DNA of 64,000 nt, from NCBI GenBank assembly GCA_004335835.1, contig RWJK01000178.1, positions 58,932-122,931 of the forward strand, in the 5' to 3' direction. Of this stretch, positions 26,781-38,200 are shown piece after piece. Every line of letters starts with the position of its first letter. Position 1 is the first letter of the stretch. The notes beneath the pieces were generated by a model, which saw nothing but the letters and a program-made list of their open reading frames with translations, made no database searches and was not told where the DNA came from. This DNA is from Scenedesmus sp. ARA3. Taxonomy: Eukaryota > Chlorophyta > Chlorophyceae > Sphaeropleales > Scenedesmaceae. A program made the translations under genes and the position numbers.

Positions 26781-29700
26781 GGTTTTGATGATGAGCTCCA
26801 GCAGTGATAGTCTGCAGCTGCTGCTGTGCGCCTGCCTTGTAAACGCTGGCGGCGTGCGCAGGCAGCAGCTGCCAGCAGCCTTTAAAATATAGGCTTGCAA
26901 GGCACCTTCGGCTCAGTGGGACGGCCACTCCCGTTAACATGAGCTCTGCAAAGTCTTGATGCAAAGCAGCGCAGTGCCACGTGATCAATGAGTAATTTCA
27001 GCTCTTGATTCACCATCATCATCATTTTAGCAAAGAAAACATCACGCAGTGCGTGCGTTGCAGCCTACCTGTGCCCTGCCACTGAGCTTACAGAGAGCCC
27101 AGTTGCGTAGCCGCCAGCGGAGCCTGCCGCGCTGCCAACTTTGGCAGCACCAAGCACCACCAAGTCTGCAGCATTCAAGTTGCCTATGTCTGCTGCACTG
27201 TCCAGGGCAGGTGCCTTCGCACGGTCCAGATTTTTGGGAGCCCCTGCCCAGCAGTGGCACCCACAGCAAGAGCATTGCCCGTCAATGCATGCAGTGGCCC
27301 AGCAGCCTGTGCCGAGCTGCACTGCGCAGTCAGGCGTCATGTTTGCAAACATGCATGGCACTATAGCATGCTGCATCATATGACGTGTGTCGTGACACAC
27401 ATGCTCCATGCAGGCTGCCCAGCCAAGCAGGAGCACGCAGCAGCAGCGCCGCGCTCACCTGCACATGTCCTGTTTGCCTTTACGCCTGCGCCACCGTTGC
27501 ACTGCGCCAAGCACGCATTGGCATAGGTGTTGCCGTCCACGCCACACACCGGCAAAGCCGCCCCGCCAGCGCACGAGGAGCATGGCTGGGCCAGCTCCGC
27601 CCCAAAGCAGCAGATCTCAAGGGAACGTACTTCGCACTTTTTGCCGCAACCCATGCACACATCACACTCGTCATCCCTCACCATACCAGAGCCGGGAACT
27701 GAGTAGGTGCGCGTGAGGAAGTCACACTCCACCGAACAATAACGGCAGCCCAAGCTCCCGCTCTGCCACAATGTGATGCCTGTTTTGCCCGGATAAGATG
27801 GTGACTTGCAGGGCAGACGCCGCGACGGCAGCACACACTTCCAGTTCAAGGGCTGCGAGTAAGGCGAGTCGTACATATAGCTGCTCCAGCAGCAGCCATT
27901 AGAAGCAGGCGGGACAGCAGAGTAAAGTGAAGCCAAGTGGAGCTGATCCATAAGGTTAGCGAGACCATGAGGCAACAACCTGCACTGCAGACGTGTCACT
28001 CTTGCATTCAAGACGCTTCCATGGCATGCAGGTGCTGGTCACACCTGCACGCGCTGGTCACACCTGCAGGTGCTGGTCACACCTGCAGGTGCTGGTCACA
28101 CCTGCAGGTGCTGGTCACACCTGCAGGCGCTGGTCACATATGCAGGCGCTGGTCACATATGCAGGCGCTGGTCATACATGTTTGCGCTCCACAATGCTGC
28201 TCTTGGTTGGGCTAATGCCTGCTAGGGCTCTGACACCAGCACAGCTTGCTGGAATGGCAAGACATGCTGTTCTCATACAGCACTCACATGTCTTGAGTTT
28301 GAACGGTGTACATGTCTCTGCCAGAGCCGCCCGCGCATCCAGTGTTCACGGTCGTTTGCATCACCCCGTCTTGCTCACACTGTGCACGCGACAAGCCAAA
28401 CCAGCAGGAATAGCACGGACCAAACCGGCACGCACTGCACCACTTCATGGCACCGCCGCATTCGCGTATGGGTGTGTTGGAGAACTTAGCATCGTCAACC
28501 CAGAAGCCGCGATAATCGTCTGTAGCGCTGCCGTATTGCCACTTGCAAGCGATGTCATCTGCAGGCGCAGCAGGTTGTGAGCCGCAGGCGGGGGCAGCGG
28601 CAGACAGGGGCACCTGGATGGCACTGCCGCACCAGCGGCAACATTCGTGGCCATCTAGAAGGCAGGTCTGTTGTGGGTTGCTGCTTGCAGCCCGAAGCAT
28701 GTGTGCGTCAGTGCCGCAGGCAGCTCACCCGCTTCACACAGGTGAGCTCTCCACTGCAAGCATGCTCGAAACAGCTGCACAGCAGTCGCCTGCAGATGCC
28801 ACTCTCAGCAAGCGATGAGTGCACATGGATGCATTTTTGTTGACCGGCTGCAGACAGCCTCTGGCATGTGGGGTCGAAGCACCTGCTTACGTATTGTGAT
28901 GTTGAAGCTGAAGGTGAGAACCCCTCCAATTCCATCACTGACGGTGAACTGCAGGACCTCTTTTACCGCTGCAGATGCTGGAATACTGTCAGGGTTTGGG
29001 GTGTAGCGGTAGTCGGCGACCCGCTTCACGCCAAAAAATTGTTGCACGATCTGCCCAGTCACGTTAGGGTTGTTGCAGCAGGAAATCAGCTCCAGCTTGC
29101 CGTACCGTGGCCTGCTGATGTTTGTGATCACAAGGTTTGCTTCATCAGCATCAGGACCTCCTGATCCATCAGGATCAGAGATGACTGCCAGTGGAGCAAT
29201 CACCACCGGCTTGTCTTTGAATGTGTGCAAGATGTCCAGGTACCATAAGCTGTAGACGTGAACCACCGGCGCATAGTTTGCAGCTACTTGAATGTTGATT
29301 TGGCCAGTTGCTGAGCCACCCCTGCACAGAAGAGATGCAGCACGCGCGCGCCATAAGCAATCACAGCTGCAGTTGCAAGTGTGAGTGTGACACGCCAGGA
29401 ACTTGCCGGCAGATTTGCCACGGGGGACATTAAGTTCACCATCGTCAGCAGCAGTAACCCACAGCGTACACAGCACATGTATGAGTCTGCTGCAGAGCTA
29501 CCTGCAGCCTGTTCCACAACCAAGAGCGTGCAAGGGTGTTGCTCGTCTGCTGCAGAGCTAGCCATATCACGCCATCGCCAGAAATGCTTTGGGATGATGC
29601 TGGTGCAACACATCACCACCAACAATGCTTTGGGATGATGCTGGTGCAACACATCACCACCAACAATGATGCTGGTGCAACACATCACCACCAACAATGA

Positions 29701-32215
29701 TGCTGGTGCAACGCATCACCACCAACAATGATGCTGGTGCAACACATCACCACCAACAATGCTGGCTAACCTTCTGCCAGAGCCACGTCGTCGCCACATT
29801 GCAGGGCTGTGGTTGCAGCTATTGCCATGCTGGGTATGCAGGTGCTGCTCAGCAAGTGGTCACACTACTGTGGTTACAATGCCAGCACTGCCACAGCCGG
29901 CGGCTGCAGAGTACTGCTACACCTGTAGGGTACTGCCGCACCTGTAGGGTGCTGCTGCACTTGTATCGTACTGCTGCACCTGTAGGATACGGCTGCACCT
30001 GTAGGGTGCTATCGCACCTGTGAGGTAGGGTGCTGTTGCACCTGCGAGGTCTGCTGCACCTGTACAGTACATGTAGGGTACTGCCGCACCTGTGTGCAGG
30101 CGCCTGCAGGGTACTACCGCACATGTAGGGTGGTGCCGCGGGTCAGCCATGTACATGCCTGCCATGCCTGTGTGGCCATCTCACCTGCCATCAGTCACGG
30201 TGTAACTTGCAGTGTCCGTGAGCGCAAAGTCATTCACGCCAGGGAAAGCTGCGTAGCTGTACAGTCCGTTGCCCAGCTGTACCAACTTGCCATACTGCAG
30301 CTTGGCTGCATTGACTGTGGCCCGGAGGACGTCGTTGTCTAGATCATACACCGGGAAGCTGGTCTCATTTGCAGTGGAGAGCTGCAAGTCGATCACCACA
30401 GAGCGGTTCCTTGTCACCCCAACATACACTTCCGAAACATAGGGCGGCTGGTTTGCCTCTGCAGCAAGCACACGGATGGTAACAAACCTTATCTGGAACG
30501 ATTTCCAACACGATGCAACAAGATGAGGGGCAAGACATCAACACGTTGATGCCAAGCGGCATCATCAGCTGCTTGAGTGGCCCAGGGCAAAGGTTGTGCT
30601 GAGCTGCCTTGCTGCAGCTGCTCAAGATCTTGTACATCATGTGCAGGTGTGTAGATGTACAGCGGTGTGTTCTTTGTCCACACAGGTGCCGCCGTGGTTG
30701 CAGAGGTCACATTCAGTGCAATCAAACCGGCTGCTACCTGATGCCGGCACCTGCATGCACACCATGCGCCATGCTGCCGTGACGTGCGCTGCCGACCCAC
30801 CCCTGCCCTGTTGCCCTCTGGCATTGCAGCAGGCTTGACGCTGATACTAGCACTTGCACCGGTTTTTCGGGCTGCGCTGGCAGTTGCACGGTCATGTATG
30901 TCTATGTATCTACAGGCCACCTCGGCAAACTGCGCAACCACAACCCTAAGGTGAGAGCTCACTGATGGTGATCTCAAAGCGGCTGGAGGCAGATTGCCCC
31001 TTGCCATCAGAGACGGTGTAGCCGAATGTGTCAAGCAGCTCCCTTGATGGATCTTTGATAAGGGCGGGGTCTGGCTTGTAGACAATGGGCTTGTCTGCTT
31101 CGAGGCCTTGGGGTGTCGACACGCTGCCGTACTTGGCGGTGCCGACACGTGTTAGAGCCAAGGGGTCTCCGTCTGCATCACTTGCGTACTGGAAACCACC
31201 CCCGCCTTGGAGGTACATCGTGACCTCTCTATTGGCGGTTGTGCTGGCAGATACAACTGAGGCGTATGGGGGTGTGTTGGCCGCTGCAGTCACCGGCAGC
31301 AACACCCGCGGCATTGCCGTGCTGCATTGCATTGGAGCTGCAGCTACATGAGTGCAGCTGCACAGCGCTGCGGTCCAGCATGCTGACCCAAATGGACTGC
31401 CATTTGTTGAGCTGTAGAGCTTCAAAACAACTATGCTGCTTAAAAACGCCAATGCAAGGGAGTGCTGCCTTTCTGCATGTCAACGCACCTATGGTGATTG
31501 TGATCAGCCCATCAACACTGGTGGCGCCGTTGGCAATGGTGTAGTTGCAGTATTCGACAGCACCCTCGGCTGGCACAGCTGCAGGTATGGTGGTGTACAC
31601 AAACTGCCAGTCGCTGATCTGCTGGCATTTTCCTGCAGGACAGGACAGGCGTTGATTACAACAGTGGTCAGCATGCCATCGTCTCAAACGACGTGCCACG
31701 CATGCAAGCAGCAGCGCACGCATGACACGGTGGCGTCTGTCAAAGAGAAGATCTGCACCACGCAAGACAGCTCTGCTGCATATAAGTTTGAAAGCGTTTG
31801 TTTGTTTGAGTAATGGATGCAACACTGTAACTAGCTGCTGCTGACTCAGCAGCTGTTGTGCGGGCATAGTTGTTCCAGGACAAGGACAGTTGCGACAGTG
31901 CACTACACATAGCAGCATTCGTGGCGGTCCGAGTCACTGCCATGCGGCTTAGAACATATAATACAAAGCCGAAGGGCATTTTTGGAGCCTTTATACCGGC
32001 GACATACCGTATTTCAGCAGGCTGCAGGAGGCGCTCAAAGAGGCAGTCAGCAAGTCCCCATTCGGGCCCGAGACGCGTGGAAGCTCGATTGTTTGATTAT
32101 AGTTAGCAGTAGCATAGATCAAGATGCCCTGAGCATCAATGCCCTGAGAGCACACTGGCAGCAGCGAGCTTGCTAGTAGCAGGCTAGTTACTGTGACGGC
32201 AGACAGCCACCGCAT
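25622..32215 (-). CDS. secreted Big_9/cadherin-like repeats + Kazal + trypsin-like protease homolog, copy A (Ser-to-Thr)
   Basis: Nine exons splice in phase to 1142 residues: 32215-32008, 31632-31489, 31283-30963, 30458-30185, 29321-28891, 28723-28288, 27880-27459, 27243-27069 and 26639-25622. The start MRWLSAVTVT opens a signal peptide. Residues ~25-459 hold four tandem modules with the pattern DxDGDPL, YGxV, YTVSDG, ITI, like bacterial Ig (Big_9)/cadherin-like repeats; introns mostly follow each ITI. A Cys-rich module (residues ~460-605) follows, then another Cys-rich stretch ending in a Kazal domain (PVCGVDGNTYANACLAQC, ~700-745), a linker, and an S1-like protease (805-1142). The protease keeps TAAHC (His ~907) and WDMALLKL (Asp ~978), but the nucleophile motif reads GQTGGP (Thr ~1052) instead of GxSGGP. 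It is probably secreted to the cell wall or medium. The acceptor of the exon at 28723 (GAG) is the least certain junction. Introns carry several minisatellites. Confidence 0.85.
26689..26778. repeat. (CAG)30 tract in the last intron of protease copy A
   Basis: Thirty CAG units on the plus strand read as CTG in the sense of the minus-strand gene. The tract lies about 50 bp upstream of the acceptor of the protease exon. Copy B has only a short CAG/CAC tract at the same place (36315-36358). Confidence 0.9.
28016..28180. repeat. 19-bp minisatellite, eight copies
   Basis: CTGGTCA words occur at exact 19-bp steps (28035, 28054, 28073 and on to 28168). Each junction in the central copies makes the palindrome CACCTGCAGGTG. 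The array lies in the intron of protease copy A between the Cys-rich module and the Kazal exon and is absent from the matching intron of copy B. Confidence 0.92.
29590..29765. repeat. 31-bp minisatellite, about five copies
   Basis: CTGGTGCAAC words occur at 29600, 29641, 29672, 29703 and 29734. The last three steps are exactly 31 bp, and the first is 41 bp because of an extra CTTTGGG word. The array is intronic in protease copy A and missing from copy B. Confidence 0.9.
29920..30135. repeat. ~19-bp minisatellite with CACCTGTAGGGT core
   Basis: Roughly ten imperfect copies of a ~19-bp unit (TGC TGC ACC TGT AGG GT) lie in the same intron as the 31-bp array. Period and CACCTG core resemble the array at 28016-28180, so both may share an origin. 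Confidence 0.8.
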
Positions 32216-35200
32216 AACTGCAGGACTTGTGCTTGTGCAGCTTTTCTGTGCAAAAGCTGCGCCTGAAGGCAAGCGGAAGGCGGTGCCGGAGAGGCAACAA
32301 GCTGATACGGATCGCCGTGAAGCCCGTGGCTGTCAGAAACGCACATTACACGCTCATTGACAAAATGTGTTATTACAGCCTGCATACTGCAGCACACAGT
32401 TTGTCTCGGCACTCTACAATGCTACTCGCATATGAAAGAGTGCCAAGTGATTACGCTCTGCAAAGAGCCACATACATGCTTTAGTATCTTATCAGTATCA
32501 CGTAGATTGCTGTGTTGTCAGCAATGGAGCAGTTCTGACGGAGAACCTCCTGTCCTATTCCACAGGCAGTATACTACGCCTGGTCCGTGATATGATGGAC
32601 CGACCTCTTTAGTGGGCTTTTGCCCCTTCGGTTGTGCTTCTTGTCTATTGGTATTCTAGGCTCCAGCCTATATAAGCAGTGTCACCGGCAGTGAAATGTA
32701 ACAGTTCTCTCGATGCTTTCGGCTGAGTCCTTCGGCAGGTCTCACCTACGGACGCCAAATTCTATCACTCATAACTGGTACTTGACGCGCTTTTCAACTC
32801 TAGTGCTGCCTGCAGGCTGATGTTTTTGAAAACTGTCCCATCACGCGTCGTGGCATGTGGGTTCGGGGTTCAGAGGCATGCCATGATGGTGTGCCACGCC
32901 ATCAGTGTTGGCGTGATGGCTGTGAGATGGTGAAAGCTTTTCTACGGCTTGGTTTGTATGGTGCATCCGGTGTGTCTGGTGGTTCCGGCTGACTTGCTCT
33001 GTCTGGTGAATCCGGTGGGTCTGGTCACCAGTGCACCCACGTGGGTCTGGCTAACCTGCTTTGTCTGGTGCGTCTGGCGGGTCTGTGGTAACACTGCTGC
33101 TAGTAGCTGGTTCTCTTCCTTAGGTAGTTCTCTACATCTTGAAAAATCAACAGTTCATTACTGTGTTTTTTGCTGTTGTTGACATTGTGTTTTTTTCTGT
33201 GAAATCATCCTTGAGTGGTATAAGCAAGAATAGGGCACGCGTTTCCCAGAAACAGTGCACTGTAAGAGCATAGTGTCATCTGCCTTCCTTTACTCTGGAA
33301 ACATCATTCAATGACGAGGGAGTCCCTCTAATGTGCAACAGGGGCAACCATATCACAAATCACAGCAATGCTTGAAGGTGCGCAGCTTTGCATTTTCCAT
33401 GCTAGCTAGCATTCTATAGACTGTCCATCTTTACAACTACAGATGCTGCATGAGCTAGCAGCGACTAGTAGTCAGTCGCACGTGCTGACTACGGTGTTGC
33501 AGACCTGTTGCTGCACGTTGTGGTGTGTGGGGGTAATTGTGTGGGTAGCTGCTGTTTGTGCGGATTTGCGGCCGCTTGCTCTGATGGAAGGCACGGCAGG
33601 GACTGACAAGCCTTGCATCTGGATGCTCAGTCTGTTGTGAGATGGGATGTGGCAAGCAGACTGCAGTGAAGTATTTGTTATTTCTGCCCCTGGTGCAACA
33701 GATGTCAAAGAACGATTATATTAGGCTCTATGATCCCGATGTCGTGTCAGCAACCTGTGTCACAAACTATTCGGTTTGACAAACAGCGGGGCCCACACAT
33801 GAATGCGTGCTTGCAGCAGGTGTAGCCTTGAGAGGTCATGTAACCGTGTCTTGACAGCACATGCCATGCACAGCACATGGAGCGCATTGCGCTGCAAGCG
33901 GCGCCGCAAACCCTGCTGGCAGAAAAGATGCTGGCCCATGCAACAGGCAGGCTTGCAGGCATCAAGCCCAAAAAGCAGGCGGAAAGATCACTAGCAGCGG
34001 ATGTACTGTGCAGTGGCATCGTGAAGCAATATCAAGACGATCCAGGGTGGTTTAAAGCATGGGTGCTATGCAACATCCAAACAAACGAACCAGCAAGCAG
34101 ACGCAGAGACATGCCATGCGGGTCATCGTTGAGCAGCGGGTGGGTGTTGCAATGAGGTTTTTTTATGTTACCAGGGGGGACGAAATCCTGCTGGCTAGTC
34201 ACACGCAGCAGGCAGGAGAACCTGTGCAACAGCACTAATGCAGAAGCGGGGGGCAGTGCTGGTCAACGGCATGCAATCCATAGGCACCACTTCCAAAGTT
34301 CTCCCAGCTCCATTGGAGCATCAAAACTAGCAACACACACAGTGCATGGTAGAACCGCTAAGCAACAGGCCATGCATATGCACAGGGATAACATGCACAT
34401 AATCTTGCGTAGCACATGGCATGCACGCATGTACGCCACAGCGCCACAAACACAACTGGCAGACACATAATGGTTCATGCACACATGCATGCATCAAGCC
34501 CTCAAAGCAGCACAAAACGTTTAAAAGGAGCTTATGAATGCGGTGAGCGTCCTGTAGAACCAGTCACAGTGCGGCAGAGGGGCCTTGTGCTTTCATGCGG
34601 CAGCACTGTTGCGCGCACTGCGCAACACACAGCACTCAGCTGGTAAGTGTGATGTCTGAGCAACACACCGTGCACGGCATGCAAAGCGCAATGAACAGTG
34701 CTTAAGATGACACAATTTCGGCATCATCACAAAACAGGCAAAAGCTCAATGCCACCAGGATCATCATGTGCGGCGCCAGGGGTAAAACAGCGCTATTCGA
34801 TCGGACGTACTCAGGGTATTTCCATGCTTACATGCTATATGCGAACTCTGTGAACAGCATACTGTGACACACCAGTGCAGTTTCTGCGGGCATGTAAGTA
34901 AAACAATGGGCAGCTCTGGAACGTGTGTGCCGTGCAACATCAGAACATGAAGCAGCAAGTACGCAGGCGCAAACCCAGGCCATGTGCGAATGCATTGCGT
35001 CTCTTGAGCAGCGCATGCAGGTGCGGTGTGGCAGGTTCAGCAACGAAGACGCGTGAGGGCAGGCTTGTCAACAGCCTGCTTTCCAGGGACACTATTGTGC
35101 ATGCAGTGAAGGCACCATCATCCCAACAAGCCACAGATAAAGAGTAAGGCACTCAGGAAAAGGCCGTGCAAGCACGTCTAGATTTAAGCATGCTCATATA

Positions 35201-35264
35201 TGCGCATATCGTGCGCACCGCGTGGCGTGCACGCAACAGCGCCGCAAAGCATCCTCAGGATGCT
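32216..35264. other. gene-free stretch between protease copies
   Basis: This holds the 5' flank of copy A and the left arm of duplication unit 2. A CCTATATAAG word near 32667 is TATA-like on the plus strand, but I find no gene after it. Degenerate repeats of GTCTGGTG with GGTGGGTCTGG fill about 32960-33090. Two copies of the dispersed GCGCCGCAAA/CATGCATCAAGCC element lie at 33890-33970 and 34432-34510. Confidence 0.55.
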
Positions 35265-38200
35265 TTACAATGTGACATTGTACAGCTTGCACTTGAGTGC
35301 CACAGCAGTGCAGTCGTAGAACATTGCTCCTGTTGCGCCAGCGGAGTGCATCCACTTCAGATGCGCGGGCGTGAACTGCAGCATCACTGAGCTGCTGTTG
35401 GCTGTTGTGCCGCCTGTGTACAGCCCAAATGCAGGCCAGTTGTAGCCCAACACGTCACCCGGGAGGCCAGGCATGTTTGGGTCGATGTCAAAAGGTGTAG
35501 CAGCTGGTAGCAAGGGCCCGCCTGACTGCCCTGCATCTGCTGCACACTTAGTGCAGGCCACAGGCAGGTCGCGCAGCAGCGATGCCTTGCACGGAGCAGA
35601 CTGGTACAGCTGGTACGCCCCACCCGCATAGCCAGCTACAGAAAAGGAAGCCGTGTAAGGCGCGAGCGCCTTGGGCGCTCGAACCACTGCAGGTGCAAGC
35701 GTGCATCTTCTGCAGCTAACGTCAGTTGTCAGCTGTAACAGCGCCGTGTCCCACGCATGGTACTCGCTGGGCCTGGGTACCTTGGCTGCAGCAGCGTTGT
35801 AGAAGGGCAGCTGCTCGAACCAGGAAGGGATTGAGATGGCCTTTACAGCGTAGCCGTCCGCTCCCTTCAGCTTTGCATTTGCTGTGCCTGCAATCACCTG
35901 GGGCAGGAACCTGAGCTCTGCTGGATTGGCGGTGGCGCCTGTCTTCAGGTCATGCACGCAGTGCGCTGCCGTGAGCACGGAGCTGTTGGTCACCAGAAAA
36001 CCTGTGCAGAAACCCTTGTAAGGCTGTGCGCCAGTCGCCTTCACGATAAGGCCCATGGCTGTGAAAGGGTACATCATCTTCTGCTGCTGCTGTTGGGGGC
36101 CGCGCTGAGGCCCGGCAGGGTCGGGTGCTGGCACGTTCTTAGCTAAGGCTTTGAAGGCTCTAAAAACCTTGCTGACTTTGTCAGCTGGCAGGGCAGCCAG
36201 CAGCGGGCCTGCGCTGGCAGAGCCGGCAGCGACATACCTTGCTTGAAACATGGCAGCGGTCAGGGCCACCCTGCAGCAGAACCAGTGCAGACAGCGGTGG
36301 CATCGCATGGGTGGCAGCAGCAGCAGCAGCAGCAGCACCACCACCACCACCACCACCATGGGTGCTGAGGCAAACCGTAACAGACACCATACACCTGCAC
36401 TGAACGTTTTCCTGGCATCTGCAGATTGCTGCTTGTGTTTGCACCAGCAGCTGGCATGGGTTGCCTCTCTGCAACGGCCGCTGTCACAGCGGTTGCTGCT
36501 GCTGCGGCTGCTGGTGTGTGGGCTTGCACACTATCAGCCGGTGCGTGCTTTGCATTTGCAGCAGCTGCCAGTAGCATTGGCAGGGCCAGCCAGCAAGCAA
36601 ACAGCAGTGCTTCGCAAGCCACTGGCAGGGTGCTCGACTTGAGCTGTGCAAGGGCTCTGCCACAATGATGCAGCGCAGCGCAGCCTACCTTTGGGATGCT
36701 GTGCTGCTAACAGAGAGCCCAGTCGCGTAGCCCCCAGCAGTGTTGGGGTCACCACCAACTTTTGCAGCACCCAGCACCACCAAACCTGCAGTGTTCAGCG
36801 CTGCTATGTCGCTTGCGCTGTCCTTCGTAGGTGCCTTGAAAAGGTCTAGGTCATTGGGGGCCCCTGAGCAACACAAAAAACAAACACACAAAAAAAAAGT
36901 TGCAGCAGCTTCACCTGCTCCATTACACATTATCAAGCTATAGCCTGAGTCATAGCTATGACCTGCTGAATCAAGGGTTGTTCAAGCATTTCCCGCCCAA
37001 CCTCAGCAATTAGAGAGGGCTGTCGTGAGTGCTCAGTGCATGCAGAGCCCGGCAGCTGTCCTTGGGTGCATGTTGAGGCAGCAGCCTGCAGACAGAGGTG
37101 CCCCGCACTATTCTGGCATGCACGGCTGCATCAATGACGCGGAGTCAGCATGCAGGCTTGCAGCCGTGCCTCAACCTGCAGCTGCAGCACAGTGATCACC
37201 TGCGCAGGGACCGCTCGACTTGACGCCTGCGCCGCCGTTGCACTGCGCCAAGCACGCATTGCCATAGGTGTTGCCGTCAACGCCACACACGGGCGAAGCG
37301 GCGATGCCAGCGCACGAGGAGCACGCCTGTGTCTGCTTTGCCCCAAAGCAGCAGACCTCGTCCCCTAACGCAGGCCCAGCGGGAGTCTCGACGCACTCCG
37401 TGCCACAGTCCACGCACACGTCGCACTCGCTAGCTATCGCCAAACCAGCGCCTTTGGTTGAGTAGGTGTTTGTCAGGAAGTCACACTCTGCTGAGCACGG
37501 GATAGTGCCCAGCGATTGCCACATGGTGATGCCTGACTTGCCCGGGTACTTCAATGACTTGCAGGGCAAGTGGCGCGATGGCAGCACACACTCCCAGTCC
37601 TTGGGCTGTAAGTAGGGCGAGTACTCCCCGTAACTGCGCAACAACAGAACCCAGTGGCAGCACAGCAAGAGTGGGTTGGCTGAGTTGCTGAGTAAGTTGT
37701 GGAGCGCCAGTCCCAGCTTGTCGCGAATGCAGTTGCGTCGCTGCTGCACTGCAAGGGCTTCAAACGCACACAGCTGCACTGACGGCACAAGCTAGCGCTG
37801 GACAGTGCTGCGTCGACCTCATGCATACTGCTTGCTATTCCAAGGTGGCTTGTAGGGGGTGAATGGCGCACGCCGGACAGCTGCGGTGTTAAACCACACA
37901 CCCAGATCTCTAGAGCTGCATGAACCTGGCAACACTCACACGTCTTGCGGTTGTATGCGCCAGCCAGCGCTCCGGCACCCGGCAGTTATGATTGTGCCCA
38001 TAAACCCGCTACAGCCACCTGTGACCCAGCAGTGTTCGCAAGGATCTGCAAAGGGGTCCCAGGGATCGACTGAGTGGCATGCATTGCACCACTGCATGGT
38101 CCCCCCACACTCGCTCATAGGCGTCTTTAAAAACTGCCAGTAGTCGACCCAGAAACCCAGGGCAGACGTGCCGTACAGTTTCCACTTGCACGCAGGGCTG

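Larger units (their letters stand above)
23382..33370. repeat. tandem segmental duplication, unit 1 (about 10 kb)
   Basis: Unit 1 holds a non-coding left arm, protease gene A and its 5' flank. It matches unit 2 (33449-42150) along its length: left arm (GAGCTAGCAGCGACTAGTAG shared at 23382 and 33449), all nine exons, the flank upstream of the start codons (AGGCAACAAGCTGA at about 32301 and 41653) and a distal word (AGAGCATAGTGTCATCT near 33265 and 42063). Unit boundaries are approximate. Confidence 0.85.

Noticed and set aside
28016..30135. Regular repeats as a CRISPR array
   Set aside because: Units are directly adjacent with no spacers, and this is a eukaryotic intron.
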